In this document: piece after piece, positions 1 through 8,911 of the stretch
Numbering within the stretch: the stretch's first letter is position 1
Layout: each line of letters begins with the position of its first letter
Assembly: GCF_900172275.1 (NCBI RefSeq)
Contig: NZ_FWFT01000001.1
Location: forward strand, 372,001-436,000
Source of the DNA: Pseudooctadecabacter jejudonensis
GTDB taxonomy: Bacteria; Pseudomonadota; Alphaproteobacteria; Rhodobacterales; Rhodobacteraceae
Length of the DNA: 64,000 nt
Direction of reading: 5' to 3'
Program-made: the position numbers and the translations under genes
The notes under the pieces: generated by a model
Databases searched by the model: none
Seen by the model: only the letters and a program-made list of their open reading frames with translations
What the model was told of the DNA's origin: nothing

Positions 1-1
1 C

Positions 2-160
2 ACCACAGGGCCCTTGGCGGCTTTGGGCGCCGAAACACCCATTTCCTATGCGGGCATTCCCGATTTGGCCAAGATCGTTTTGGTCTTCACCATGGCGCTG
101 GGACGACTTGAGGCGCTGGCGATTATTGCCCTTTTGAACCCCGAATTTTGGCGCAGGTAG
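2..160 (+). CDS. trkH: TrkH-type potassium uptake protein, C-terminal end (partial)
   Basis: The window opens inside a reading frame that ends with TAG at 158-160; 52 residues are visible. They contain a hydrophobic segment, a MALGRLEALAI stretch and a terminal NPEFWRR. This matches the last pore-helix/transmembrane unit of Trk/Ktr potassium channel subunits, where a TM-GRLE motif followed by a short FW-containing tail is typical. The protein would be the membrane pore for K+ uptake, working with the NAD-binding TrkA. Its place directly before hfq and hflX agrees with the usual order in this bacterial family. Most of the gene lies outside the window, so its integrity cannot be judged. Confidence 0.8.
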   Translation, partial: TTGPLAALGAETPISYAGIPDLAKIVLVFTMALGRLEALAIIALLNPEFWRR

Positions 161-293
161 CACCGTTTTTACGCAGTCTGGACAAGCTGTTGTTTTTGGG
201 GTGGAATTGGGCAGCGTGTCACGACATAGTATCGCGTGATGGGAACGATTGGCCGGGATTGCGGTCACAAGAAGAATAAGGATGGGACAACCA

Positions 294-527
294 ATGGCCT
301 CAGACAAACAGAACTTGCAGGACGCGTTTCTGAACAACGTCCGCAAAGCCAAGGTTCCGGTAACGATTTTTCTGATCAATGGTGTGAAACTTCAGGGCGT
401 GATCACGTGGTTTGACAGCTTTTGTGTGCTGCTGCGCCGCGATGGTCAAAGCCAGCTGGTGTATAAATCCGCCATCAGCACCATCATGCCGGCCCAGCCC
501 ATCAGCCTGTACGACGGCGAAGAATAA
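294..527 (+). CDS. hfq: RNA chaperone Hfq
   Basis: Hfq is the hexameric Sm-like RNA chaperone that pairs small RNAs with mRNAs. The 77-residue product has the Sm1 region ([15 protein letters not shown]) and the Sm2 signature [11 protein letters not shown] (YKxAIST is the Hfq variant of YKHA). The frame is open further upstream (TTG at 249, ATG at 282). ATG at 294 is chosen because it gives the family's usual N-terminus [12 protein letters not shown], and AAGGA at 278-282 lies upstream. The C-terminus is short ([10 protein letters not shown]), as in other alphaproteobacteria. hflX begins three bases after the stop, so the two are probably co-transcribed. Hfq is relevant to the small-RNA candidate near 47.9 kb. 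Confidence 0.97.
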   Translation: MASDKQNLQDAFLNNVRKAKVPVTIFLINGVKLQGVITWFDSFCVLLRRDGQSQLVYKSAISTIMPAQPISLYDGEE

Positions 528-530
528 ACC

Positions 531-1826
531 ATGGGTGACGAACGGCCCGTGACGCGGGCGTTTGTCCTGCATCCCGAAATCAAATCGGATCTGAACCGCC
601 GCGATGCGCAGGCGGGTCTCGAAGAAGGGGTGTCTTTGGCCCGCGCGTTGCCCGAATTGGATGTGGTGGGCGCGCAGATTGTTGGCCTGCGCGACGTGCA
701 TCCCGGCATGCTCTTCGGCTCCGGCAAAATTGCCGAGATCAAAGAGTGGCTGATTGAGGCCGACGCCGGTCTGGTTCTGATCGACGGCCCCGTGAGCCCC
801 GTACAACAGCGCAATCTGGAAAAGGAATGGAAGGTCAAACTTCTGGACCGCACCGGCCTGATTTTGGAGATCTTCAGCGACCGCGCACGCACCCGCGAAG
901 GGGTCCTTCAGGTTGAGATGGCAGCGCTGAGCTATCAGCGCACGCGGCTGGTGCGCGCCTGGACGCACCTCGAACGTCAACGCGGCGGTTTGGGGTTTGT
1001 GGGCGGTCCTGGTGAAACTCAGATCGAGGCCGACCGCCGTGCCATCGACGGGCAATTGAACCGGCTGCGCAAACAGCTAGAGAAGGTCGTCAAAACACGC
1101 GAGTTGCACCGCAAGGCACGCGCCAAAGTGCCGTTTCCGATTGTGGCGTTGGTGGGCTACACCAATGCGGGCAAATCAACGATGTTCAACCGCCTCACGG
1201 GGGCGGAAGTCTTCGCCAAAGACATGTTGTTCGCAACACTGGATCCGACCATGCGCAAGGTCGAATTGCCCACCGGCGATGATGTGATCCTCAGCGATAC
1301 GGTGGGGTTCATCTCCGAATTGCCGACCCAACTTGTCGCCGCCTTCCGCGCCACGCTGGAAGAAGTCCTGGAGGCGGACGTGATTTTGCACGTCCGCGAC
1401 ATCAGCCATCCCAATTCCGAAGATCAAAAGGCCGCCGTTCTCGACACCTTGCGCGCGCTGGATGTGCGGCCCGACGTGCCCATGCTCGAAGTGCTGAACA
1501 AAATTGACCTTCTTGGCCCAGAGGATGCGGCCCTCTACGACAACATCCACCTTCGTGACGAGGGCACTTTTGCCATGTCGGCGGTCACAGGGCAGGGGAT
1601 CGACACCCTGCTCAGCCATGTCAGCGATCTTTTGCGCGGCCAAACCCGTGTCCAGACCCTCACATTGACATGGGCGCAAGGGGCCGCGCACAGCTGGCTG
1701 CAACGTGAAGGCGTGATCGAAGACGAACGACAGACAGAGACGGGCTGGGGCCTTGATGTGCGATGGTCCCCGCGCCAGCAGGCGAAATTCGAAAAATCAT
1801 ATCCGGACGTCGTGTCCGGCGACTAG
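531..1826 (+). CDS. hflX: Ribosome-associated GTPase HflX
   Basis: HflX is a translational GTPase of the OBG-HflX family that splits stalled or heat-damaged 70S ribosomes. The 431-residue protein has the N-terminal HflX domain, the glycine-rich linker GGLGFVGGPGETQIEADRR at residues 152-170 that is diagnostic for HflX, a following basic coiled-coil segment, and the G domain with the P-loop GYTNAGKST at 209-217, a DTVGF G3 motif and an NKID G4 motif. It follows hfq by three bases, the classical hfq-hflX pairing. The C-terminal extension after the G domain (about 60 residues) is normal for the family. Nothing appears broken. Confidence 0.97.
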   Translation: MGDERPVTRAFVLHPEIKSDLNRRDAQAGLEEGVSLARALPELDVVGAQIVGLRDVHPGMLFGSGKIAEIKEWLIEADAGLVLIDGPVSPVQQRNLEKEWKVKLLDRTGLILEIFSDRARTREGVLQVEMAALSYQRTRLVRAWTHLERQRGGLGFVGGPGETQIEADRRAIDGQLNRLRKQLEKVVKTRELHRKARAKVPFPIVALVGYTNAGKSTMFNRLTGAEVFAKDMLFATLDPTMRKVELPTGDDVILSDTVGFISELPTQLVAAFRATLEEVLEADVILHVRDISHPNSEDQKAAVLDTLRALDVRPDVPMLEVLNKIDLLGPEDAALYDNIHLRDEGTFAMSAVTGQGIDTLLSHVSDLLRGQTRVQTLTLTWAQGAAHSWLQREGVIEDERQTETGWGLDVRWSPRQQAKFEKSYPDVVSGD

Positions 1827-1852
1827 GTCGCGCACGGCCTCTGCCCCTCTGT

Positions 1853-1908
1853 CTTTGTTTCACAAATATCCCGGGGGAGGCGCGCCTCGCGCCGGGGGCA
1901 GCGCCCCC
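1853..1908. terminator. GC-rich hairpins between convergent hflX and acylase genes
   Basis: The 195-base gap between convergent genes holds two perfect hairpins: GGCGCG-cct-CGCGCC at 1879-1893 and GGGGGC-agc-GCCCCC at 1894-1908, followed by AATATAATTT. On the minus strand the block continues as a C-rich/ATATTTG run at 1853-1878. I read this as a bidirectional terminator. Elements of this type (a C/G-rich core next to a TATTT stretch and an A-rich tail) are common between genes in Rhodobacteraceae as I know them; a related copy may lie at 40617-40649. Confidence 0.5.
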
Positions 1909-2021
1909 AATATAATTTCCACATTGACGCCTGACCGCGACCCGGCCCCATAGACGTTCCTAGTCTCAAGCGCCCGTCAGGGCGCGCGGGTCGGATGGGC
2001 AAAGCCCATTCGATCACAGGG

Positions 2022-4487
2022 TCAATTGGCAGGCAGCAACGTCATTTCCCCCACCGCCCCACCGCGGGCCAACGCGGGATCAAGGGACATGGGAATGTAT
2101 TCCCCACGCCGCCACAAATCGCCCAGATCATCGTAATAACGCGACAGGAAATGCCCGGACTGACCGGTGGATGTGATGAACACCGAACTGTCCGGATCGG
2201 CGAAATCATAGACCCCGCGGAAGGCTGCCGCATGGACATTCAAAAACGGGTCCGGTCCGGTGCCCAAGGTCCGCCCGCGCATCAAGGTGTTGTCCCCGCC
2301 AGAGGTCGATTGGCGGATATTCACAAACCATTTCAACACAGGTGCTTCGCCCAAAACAGGATGATCATGGGTGGCCTCATGGGCGTCGCCCCACCGTAAG
2401 GATTCAAGGGCCGTCCCGTGGGTCTCCGCCACCCAAACGAGGGCATCATCCAAGGCCAGCCGCGCAATATCGCTGCACGTCTCGGTTGGCGCGGATTGCA
2501 GGACATCGCACCAGACGGACGCCCCATCGGTATCGCGGTACACCCGTTCGATAAACAACGGCTCCACATGGGTAAATTCGCGCGCCAACGGCCCCAGTTC
2601 ATCGCGGATCAGACGATCCTGCAGCGCCCGCAGCCATGCTGCATAGATCAAGGGTTCGGGCAGATGTTCATTCATCTCCCCGTTCCATTCAGCCAGCAGG
2701 GACAGCGCACCTTGGCGCAGGCGTTCGGGTGTGCCTTCAGGTGCGGCTTCGCCGGTGAACCACAGGTCCGCACCGATGAGGGGCAAGATCGACCGCGCGG
2801 TGTAGCTGACGGTATCGAGCTGGGCTTCGATGAAACTCTCACGGGTGTGAACCTCACGCGCTTGCATCAACAACCGCCAACGGTTCACCCGTTGGCTGTC
2901 GCCCCATGAATGGCTGACATGGGCCGGAAAGGGCGCTTCGATCACCTTGTTGTTGGTGTTGCCAACGATCCCACCGATGGGGTCGATCCATTCGGGGTTC
3001 GTGTCATAGGGGCGGCGCCCATCCCACCGGTTTTGCGGCAGATAGCCGAAATGCGGCAGGCGGCCTTGGGTGACATGATCGGCGCTGCGGTTCGGCACAT
3101 GTCCCACCAGTTTCAGCGCCACCGAATTGCGATCGGCCAGTGTGACCATCTGGGCAGGCGCTACGTAATCCTCCAGCGCTGCGATGCCCGCCTCGACGTT
3201 CGTCGCCCGCATCAGCTTCATGGCTGCCTGCAACGTCGTGTCCTGACCTGAAAGGGCGGTCCATCCCAGGGCGGTCACATGCCCCGGCGGGCGGATCGTG
3301 GCCAGATCGTATTGATCGGGCGGCAGCACGGGCCCATTTGTTGTCCACTGCATCTGGATGGTCACGGGGGCCGCATCGGCCACGCGGATGATGCTTTCGC
3401 GGGTCTCAAAGGTGGCCCAACCCTCAGGGGTGCGGTATTGGCTCGCGTCGGTGGGGTTCACCTCTTCGATAAAGACATCCTGATCATCGAGGTAGGACGA
3501 CGTCAGACCCCACCCCAGATCAGCGGACCGACCGACCATGATGACAGGGATCCCCGGAATGGTTCCGCCAATGACGCCACCGTTTTCCAACTCCAACCGT
3601 GCAAGATACCAGATCGACGGGGCCGTCAGCCCAAGATGCGGATCATTGGCCAGAAGCGTCGATCCCGTAGCAGACCGCGAAATGGCCGCAGCCCAGGCAT
3701 TTGACGCCCCCGCCAAGGCCCGCGGCACGACGGGAGAGACCGGATCAAACGCCATCCGACGGTTTGGTGTATAAAGCGGCACATCCGGCACCAGATCGGC
3801 GTATTGGGGCAGGGCGGCCAGACCGGTGCCTGGAAAATCGGGCAGAATGTCCGCCAGACGATCATCATTGTTCAGAAGCAGAGAGGTGCGCGCGCGCAGC
3901 ACCTCTTCCTCAAGATGACCGCTCAGTTGCAGCGCCATGACCTTGACCACCGCCACGCTGTCGGCGGGCTGCCAAGGGGCGATGGCGTGATTGAACACCC
4001 ACATCTCGGGCGCGCCACGGCCCCGCGCGCCTTCGTTCACCTGATTGATCCACGCGTTTACTCCGGCCGAATAGGCCTCCAGGGCGGCCTGCGTGTCGTC
4101 ATCCAACGCCCCAACAGAGGTCCGGGACAAGGGATACAGATCAAGCCTGCGGATCAGGCTGTCGATGGGCAACGTGCGTGCGCCAAAAAGCTCTGACAGG
4201 CGGCCTTGGGCGGTACGGCGCAGCATCGTCATTTGCCACAGCCGGTCCTGGGCATGTGCCAGACCAAGGGCAAAAAAGACATCCTCGTCGGTTTGCCCAA
4301 AGATGTGAGGCACATTGGCGTTGTCACGCACGATTTCGACCGGCGCGGTCAGTCCCGCGACCTGCAAGGTCTCATCATAATCCGGCAACGATCTGGAGGC
4401 GAAATAATAGGCCAAACACATCACGGCGACGGTCAAAGCAATCAGGCCCGATGCAATCCGGACAAGCCAGCGAAACGCAAATGCCAT
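2022..4487 (-). CDS. Penicillin acylase family (Ntn-hydrolase) protein
   Basis: Members of this family hydrolyse amide bonds of penicillins, N-acyl-homoserine lactones or other acylated amines; they are made as one precursor that self-cleaves in front of a catalytic serine. The 821-residue product has an N-terminal signal anchor, then the alpha-subunit region with VEIVRDNANVPHIFG, and the cleavage site ALAGASNAW where the serine near residue 262 would become the beta-subunit N-terminal nucleophile. Downstream NDPHLGL and a late GGDNT segment fit the beta subunit. The ATG at 4487 is preferred over a longer frame because AAGGA precedes it. The substrate cannot be told from sequence; quorum quenching of acyl-homoserine lactones is one possibility. 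Confidence 0.88.
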   Translation of the reverse strand: MAFAFRWLVRIASGLIALTVAVMCLAYYFASRSLPDYDETLQVAGLTAPVEIVRDNANVPHIFGQTDEDVFFALGLAHAQDRLWQMTMLRRTAQGRLSELFGARTLPIDSLIRRLDLYPLSRTSVGALDDDTQAALEAYSAGVNAWINQVNEGARGRGAPEMWVFNHAIAPWQPADSVAVVKVMALQLSGHLEEEVLRARTSLLLNNDDRLADILPDFPGTGLAALPQYADLVPDVPLYTPNRRMAFDPVSPVVPRALAGASNAWAAAISRSATGSTLLANDPHLGLTAPSIWYLARLELENGGVIGGTIPGIPVIMVGRSADLGWGLTSSYLDDQDVFIEEVNPTDASQYRTPEGWATFETRESIIRVADAAPVTIQMQWTTNGPVLPPDQYDLATIRPPGHVTALGWTALSGQDTTLQAAMKLMRATNVEAGIAALEDYVAPAQMVTLADRNSVALKLVGHVPNRSADHVTQGRLPHFGYLPQNRWDGRRPYDTNPEWIDPIGGIVGNTNNKVIEAPFPAHVSHSWGDSQRVNRWRLLMQAREVHTRESFIEAQLDTVSYTARSILPLIGADLWFTGEAAPEGTPERLRQGALSLLAEWNGEMNEHLPEPLIYAAWLRALQDRLIRDELGPLAREFTHVEPLFIERVYRDTDGASVWCDVLQSAPTETCSDIARLALDDALVWVAETHGTALESLRWGDAHEATHDHPVLGEAPVLKWFVNIRQSTSGGDNTLMRGRTLGTGPDPFLNVHAAAFRGVYDFADPDSSVFITSTGQSGHFLSRYYDDLGDLWRRGEYIPMSLDPALARGGAVGEMTLLPAN

Positions 4488-4599
4488 GGGGCGATCCTTT
4501 GTTCTGTCGTCGAGCCCACAAAGCCCCCCATTGACGGCGGGCCGCGGTTGGTTACCTATCACGCAACACGATTAATGATGCAAGCATGAGGGGTCGCAC

Positions 4600-5469
4600 A
4601 TGGCAAAGGTCGCATTTCTGGGGTTGGGCGTGATGGGATACCCGATGGCGGGGCATTTGGCCAAGGCAGGCCATGAGGTGACGGTCTACAACCGCACCGC
4701 TGCCAAGGCGGAGGCTTGGGTGGCCGAACATGGCGGTGCCATGGGCACGACCCCGGCCAAGGCCGCTCAGGACGCCGATTTTGTTATGGCCTGCGTCGGC
4801 AATGACGATGATCTGCGGTCTGTTTGTCTGGGGGACGACGGCGCATTTGCCGCCATGAAGGCCGGTGCGGTTTTCGTGGATCACACCACCGTGTCGGCCA
4901 AAGTCACGACCGAGCTTTATGCCGAAGCGGCCAGCCGTGACGTGTCGTTTGTGGATGCGCCCATCTCAGGCGGTCAGGCAGGGGCCGAGAATGGGGTGCT
5001 GTCGGTGATGTGCGGTGGGGATCAGGCAGCCTATGACGCGGCCCTGCCGGTGATTGACGTCTATGCCCGCATTTGTCGCCGCATCGGGGACAGCGGTGCG
5101 GGCCAGATGACCAAGATGTGCAACCAGATCGCCATTGCGGGCCTTGTGCAGGGCCTGTCCGAGGCGTTGCATTTTGCCACCAAGGCCGGTCTGGACGGGC
5201 GCGCGGTGGTCGAGGTGATCAGCCAGGGCGCTGCGGGGTCATGGCAAATGCAAAACCGCTACGAGACGATGTTGGACGATCATTTCGATCACGGCTTTGC
5301 CGTGGATTGGATGCGCAAGGATCTTGGGATTTGCCTGGACACCGCCGATGAAACGGGGGCCTCGTTGCCGGTTACGGCTTTGGTCGATCAGTTTTACAAA
5401 GACGTGCAAAAGATGGGCGGCGGGCGCTGGGACACCTCAAGCCTGATCAAACGGCTCAGCGATGACTAA
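4600..5469 (+). CDS. NAD(P)-dependent beta-hydroxyacid dehydrogenase (3-hydroxyisobutyrate dehydrogenase family)
   Basis: This 289-residue protein has the Rossmann fingerprint GLGVMGYPMAGHL near the N-terminus, the family substrate motif FVDAPISGGQAGAENG around residues 117-132, and the catalytic-lysine region GQMTKMCNQ near residue 170. Family enzymes oxidise 3-hydroxyisobutyrate, tartronate semialdehyde or related short hydroxyacids using NAD(P). GAGG precedes the ATG. It is divergent from the acylase gene and overlaps the convergent small gene behind it by four bases. The exact substrate is not resolvable; GarR/GlxR, MmsB or succinic-semialdehyde reductase-like activities all remain possible. 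Confidence 0.9.
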   Translation: MAKVAFLGLGVMGYPMAGHLAKAGHEVTVYNRTAAKAEAWVAEHGGAMGTTPAKAAQDADFVMACVGNDDDLRSVCLGDDGAFAAMKAGAVFVDHTTVSAKVTTELYAEAASRDVSFVDAPISGGQAGAENGVLSVMCGGDQAAYDAALPVIDVYARICRRIGDSGAGQMTKMCNQIAIAGLVQGLSEALHFATKAGLDGRAVVEVISQGAAGSWQMQNRYETMLDDHFDHGFAVDWMRKDLGICLDTADETGASLPVTALVDQFYKDVQKMGGGRWDTSSLIKRLSDD

Positions 5470-5849
5470 TCCGATTTGACGCACTGACCTGTCCATTCCG
5501 TATTCTGGGGGCGCAGCGTTAATCGCGCTGTGCCGTCAGGACGCACGATCATCAACCGGCTGCCAAGCGCACCAGCGTCCTCGTGAAACCCCTCAACGCC
5601 GCCGGCCATCAAAATGGCTTGGGCCACAAACGTCGCGTCGTCCATGGTCACGGTCGTGACCTGTCGGCGCGGGGGATCATTAGGGTTTTGGGGATTTACG
5701 AATTGGTTGCGATCCACCTCAAATGCGACCTGCATGTCAGGGCAGATCAGATCGCAGCCCACTTGGGTCAGGCGGCACGTCCAGTCTGCCTGCCCCGTTG
5801 TGGCGGGCAGGGCTAGACAGACGGCTAAGGTTCGACCAAGCGGTCGCAT
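5466..5849 (-). CDS. Small secreted protein of unknown function
   Basis: The 127-residue product starts with a short signal peptide (MRPLGRTLAVCLALPATTGQA, cleavage likely before DW). The mature part has cysteines in WTCRLTQVGCDLICPD and one near the C-terminus, suggesting disulfides in the periplasm. I recognise no domain. It overlaps the end of the upstream gene on the same strand by 25 bases and its own end overlaps the convergent dehydrogenase gene by four bases, so it is tightly embedded and probably expressed with its neighbour at 5825-6265. Coding-type base use supports it as a real gene. Confidence 0.65.
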   Translation of the reverse strand: MRPLGRTLAVCLALPATTGQADWTCRLTQVGCDLICPDMQVAFEVDRNQFVNPQNPNDPPRRQVTTVTMDDATFVAQAILMAGGVEGFHEDAGALGSRLMIVRPDGTARLTLRPQNTEWTGQCVKSD

Positions 5850-6265
5850 TGGCCTGAGGCGTAGTGTTCAATAGGATCGTCTTCCGGTGTCGGCTGCGAC
5901 GTTGCGACGAAATCCAACGCGCGGTCACGGTAGATGGTCAATGTGCCCTTGATGTTGCCGGTGGTGGAGGCATAGATCAGCGCCTCATCCGTTCGGGTCA
6001 GGTCCGTCAACGTACTCATCCCCGGAACCTCAAGCCGTGGGCGGCCATCGACATAATTCATGTAGGCGATCACATAGATCGGCGTTGAGGTGCAGACCGC
6101 ACCCGCGCAGTAGCGATCAAAGGTGCAGACATGGTGGGGGTAATCAGGATTGCCCGCGATGGGTGGTGCATTCGTGCGGCCCGACAAGGCGATAAAGCCG
6201 ACAACAAGCGTGATCATCAGCACCACAAGGACGGGCAATAAGGTCGAAGACTTTTTCTTGCGCAT
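5825..6265 (-). CDS. Small membrane-anchored periplasmic protein of unknown function
   Basis: With ATG at 6265 the product is 146 residues: a lysine-rich start (MRKKKSS), one hydrophobic segment (LLPVLVVLMITLVVGFIAL), then a periplasmic part with four cysteines in CTFDRYCAGAVCTS and GQCDR near the end. The frame extends upstream to 6412, but that part runs over the end of the GlxA-type gene and has no membrane-protein character, so the shorter form is chosen. The following gene overlaps it by 25 bases. No known domain was recognised; a role in the envelope is only inferred from the anchor and cysteines. Confidence 0.65.
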   Translation of the reverse strand: MRKKKSSTLLPVLVVLMITLVVGFIALSGRTNAPPIAGNPDYPHHVCTFDRYCAGAVCTSTPIYVIAYMNYVDGRPRLEVPGMSTLTDLTRTDEALIYASTTGNIKGTLTIYRDRALDFVATSQPTPEDDPIEHYASGQCDRLVEP

Positions 6266-6293
6266 AAGGCCCCTGCGTTCCGTTGCTGCCCCG

Positions 6294-7295
6294 TCAGACC
6301 GACAGCCGCGCGGCATGGGCGCCACGCTCTCGGTAGGGGGTCGTGTCGTAGTGTGACCTGTAACACTTAGAAAAATGTGAAGGCGAGGCAAATCCGCAGG
6401 CCAAGGCCACATTAATCACGGACATATCCGTCTGCATCAACAGGTTGCGCGCCTTTTGCAGGCGCAATTCCATGTAATACCGCTTGGGGCTCCGGTTCAG
6501 ATAGCGACGAAACAGACGTTCCAGCTGCCGTGTGGACATGCCCACGTCTTTGGCCAGAATGCTGGGGCTGATCGGCTCTTCGATGTTTTGTTCCATCGCT
6601 TGGATCACGCGGCTCAGCTTGGGATGACGCACCCCGATGCGTGTCGGGATCGACAGACGTTGCGTGTCCTGATCGGTGCGGATCGCAGAATAGATTTGCT
6701 GATCGGCCACGGAATTGGCCAAAGCCTCCCCCTGATCGTCAGCAATGATCTGCAAGAACAGATCAATAGACGACGTGCCACCGGCGGTCGTCCAGCGGTT
6801 TCCATCTTTAACAAACACCGATTTCGTCAGCTCAACCTCAAGAAATTCCTCGGTAAAGCTGTCGTGGTTTTCCCAGTGGATCGTGGCGCGTTTGCCATCC
6901 AGCAGACCGGCCTTGGCCAAGGTATAGGCGGCCGTACACAGACCACCGATCACCAATCCGCGCCGCGCCTCACGGCGGACCCAGCTGACAACGCGTTTGG
7001 TCGTCGCGGCCTGCACGTCGCGCCCCCCGCAAATGATAACGCAGTCGTCTCGGTGCAAGTCTTCCAGATCACCATCAAGCGCAAAGGACGTGCCCGTCGA
7101 ACACGACACGCTTTCCCCACCTTCGCCAATCAACCGCCAAGAATACAGCTCCTGCCCACTCATCTGGTTGGCCAGCCGCAGACAATCCAGCGCAGCCGCA
7201 AAGGACAGCAACGTAAACTGATCAAGCAACACAAAAACGAACCGGCGCGTCTTGGCGTCGGGATCGGCGATATCAACTGAAAACTGTGTCTGCAT
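6294..7295 (-). CDS. GlxA family transcriptional regulator (DJ-1/PfpI-like domain plus AraC HTH)
   Basis: The 333-residue protein has an N-terminal DJ-1/PfpI-like sensor domain (FVLLDQFTLLSFAAALD, then IICGG and GGLCTAAYTLA) and a C-terminal AraC/XylS DNA-binding domain with two helix-turn-helices (ILAKDVGMSTRQLERLFRRY and VALACGFASPSHFSKCYR). Such regulators activate catabolic operons, for example for glycine betaine, carnitine or arginine in other proteobacteria. ATG at 7295 is preferred; a TTG at 7352 in the same frame would add 19 residues. The regulated target is not evident; neither adjacent small gene is an obvious catabolic enzyme. The dimethylglycine dehydrogenase-type gene at 61.3 kb could be a distant target, which is speculation. 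Confidence 0.9.
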   Translation of the reverse strand: MQTQFSVDIADPDAKTRRFVFVLLDQFTLLSFAAALDCLRLANQMSGQELYSWRLIGEGGESVSCSTGTSFALDGDLEDLHRDDCVIICGGRDVQAATTKRVVSWVRREARRGLVIGGLCTAAYTLAKAGLLDGKRATIHWENHDSFTEEFLEVELTKSVFVKDGNRWTTAGGTSSIDLFLQIIADDQGEALANSVADQQIYSAIRTDQDTQRLSIPTRIGVRHPKLSRVIQAMEQNIEEPISPSILAKDVGMSTRQLERLFRRYLNRSPKRYYMELRLQKARNLLMQTDMSVINVALACGFASPSHFSKCYRSHYDTTPYRERGAHAARLSV

Positions 7296-7395
7296 GGACT
7301 TCACTGGCGTTGGTTGCCGAACAGGCTGATCACTTTTGTGCCCCTTGATCAAGGCAAATAGATGTCAAAAGCGGCCCATCTGTCCGGATTTGCCG

Positions 7396-7424
7396 TTGGA
7401 CCTTATCCACAACCACGTTATAAG
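7396..7424 (+). promoter_or_regulatory. Sigma-70-type promoter for the DAHP synthase gene
   Basis: TTGGAC at 7396-7401 and TATAAG at 7419-7424 are separated by exactly 17 bases, close to the housekeeping consensus. Transcription would begin near 7431 and leave a leader of about 60 bases before the gene at 7493. Confidence 0.6.
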
Positions 7425-7492
7425 CGGCTCTGGTATCGCTAACCTCTCGTCTGAGGGGTGCGACCACAACCTTTTCAATCGGAGCAAGAACA

Positions 7493-8863
7493 ATGACGGA
7501 CTGGAACAAATCTGACTGGCGCAGCAAGCCCCGGGTGCAGATGCCGGACTATACCGACGCGGAGGCTTTGGCCGCTGTAGAAGGTAAGCTGTCTTCCTAT
7601 CCACCACTGGTTTTTGCAGGCGAAGCCCGCCGTTTGCGCGAAGAGCTGGCCGCCGTTAGCCGCGGTGAGGCGTTCTTGTTGCAGGGCGGCGATTGCGCCG
7701 AAAGCTTTGCCGCGTTCAATGCCGATGCGATCCGTGACACATTCAAGGTGATGTTGCAGATGGCCATGGTGCTGACCTACGGTGCCAAGGTGCCTGTGGT
7801 CAAAGTGGGCCGTATGGCGGGCCAGTTTGCCAAGCCGCGGTCTGCCCCAACAGAGACCGTGAACGGGGTGGAGTTGCCCAGCTACCGTGGTGACATCATC
7901 AATGATCTGGATTTCACGCCAGAGGCCCGGATCCCGAACCCCGAAAAGATGCTGCAGGCCTACACGCAGGCAGCCGGCACGCTGAACCTTCTGCGCGCGT
8001 TTTCCACGGGCGGCTATGCCGACGTGCATCAGGTCCACGGCTGGACGCTGGGCTTCACCGGCGCACCCGAGGCCGAGAAATACCGCGCCATGGCGGAACG
8101 TATTTCCGACACGCTGGATTTCATGCAGGCCGCCGGTCTGACAACAGAAACCAACCATGAGCTTCAGACGGTGGATTTCTACACCTCACACGAGGCGCTG
8201 TTGCTGGAATATGAAGAGGCGCTGACGCGCATCGATTCCACGTCCGGCAAATGGCTGGCAGGCTCTGGCCATATGGTCTGGATTGGCGACCGCACCCGTC
8301 AACCTGACGGTGCGCATGTGGAATTCTGTTCCGGCGTTCAAAACCCCATCGGTCTGAAGGCAGGCCCGACGATGACGTCCGGCCACCTCAAGGCGCTGAT
8401 GGCAAAGTTGAACCCCAACAACGAAGCAGGCCGTCTGACACTGATCGCGCGCTTTGGTGCGGGCTCAGTGGGCGAACACCTGCCACGCCTGATCAAAGCG
8501 GTTGAGGAAGAGGGCGCCAAAGTGACTTGGGTGTGTGATCCCATGCACGGCAACACGATCAAATCCTCAACGGGCTACAAGACACGGCCCTTCGATTCAG
8601 TGCTGCGCGAGGTGAAAGAGTTCTTCGCCGTCCACAACGCCGAAGGCACCATCCCAGGCGGTGTGCATTTTGAAATGACAGGCGCGGACGTGACCGAATG
8701 TACCGGTGGTGTACGGGCTGTGACCGATGAAGATCTGTCTGATCGGTATCACACGGCGTGTGATCCACGTTTGAACGCGTCGCAGTCTCTGGAACTGGCG
8801 TTCTTGGTGGCGGAAGAACTCTCCGCACGTCGCGAAACCATGCTGGCGCAGCAAAGCGCGTAA
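7493..8863 (+). CDS. aroG: 3-deoxy-7-phosphoheptulonate synthase, class II
   Basis: This enzyme joins phosphoenolpyruvate and erythrose 4-phosphate to DAHP, the first step of the shikimate pathway to aromatic amino acids. The 456-residue protein is of the plant-type class II family, shown by [12 protein letters not shown], the [14 protein letters not shown] stretch that binds substrate, [10 protein letters not shown] and the late GGVHFEMTG segment. A good promoter lies upstream. The class II enzyme is regulated differently from the E. coli class I isozymes and has a conserved cysteine and histidine/glutamate metal site. The gene is a single unit; the next gene is convergent. Symbol follows common usage for single-copy alphaproteobacterial enzymes (also called aroF or aroH). 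Confidence 0.95.
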   Translation: MTDWNKSDWRSKPRVQMPDYTDAEALAAVEGKLSSYPPLVFAGEARRLREELAAVSRGEAFLLQGGDCAESFAAFNADAIRDTFKVMLQMAMVLTYGAKVPVVKVGRMAGQFAKPRSAPTETVNGVELPSYRGDIINDLDFTPEARIPNPEKMLQAYTQAAGTLNLLRAFSTGGYADVHQVHGWTLGFTGAPEAEKYRAMAERISDTLDFMQAAGLTTETNHELQTVDFYTSHEALLLEYEEALTRIDSTSGKWLAGSGHMVWIGDRTRQPDGAHVEFCSGVQNPIGLKAGPTMTSGHLKALMAKLNPNNEAGRLTLIARFGAGSVGEHLPRLIKAVEEEGAKVTWVCDPMHGNTIKSSTGYKTRPFDSVLREVKEFFAVHNAEGTIPGGVHFEMTGADVTECTGGVRAVTDEDLSDRYHTACDPRLNASQSLELAFLVAEELSARRETMLAQQSA

Positions 8864-8911
8864 GACAATCGGTCAGGCCAGAGTGATCCGGCCCGACCAG
8901 AACCAGCCCCT

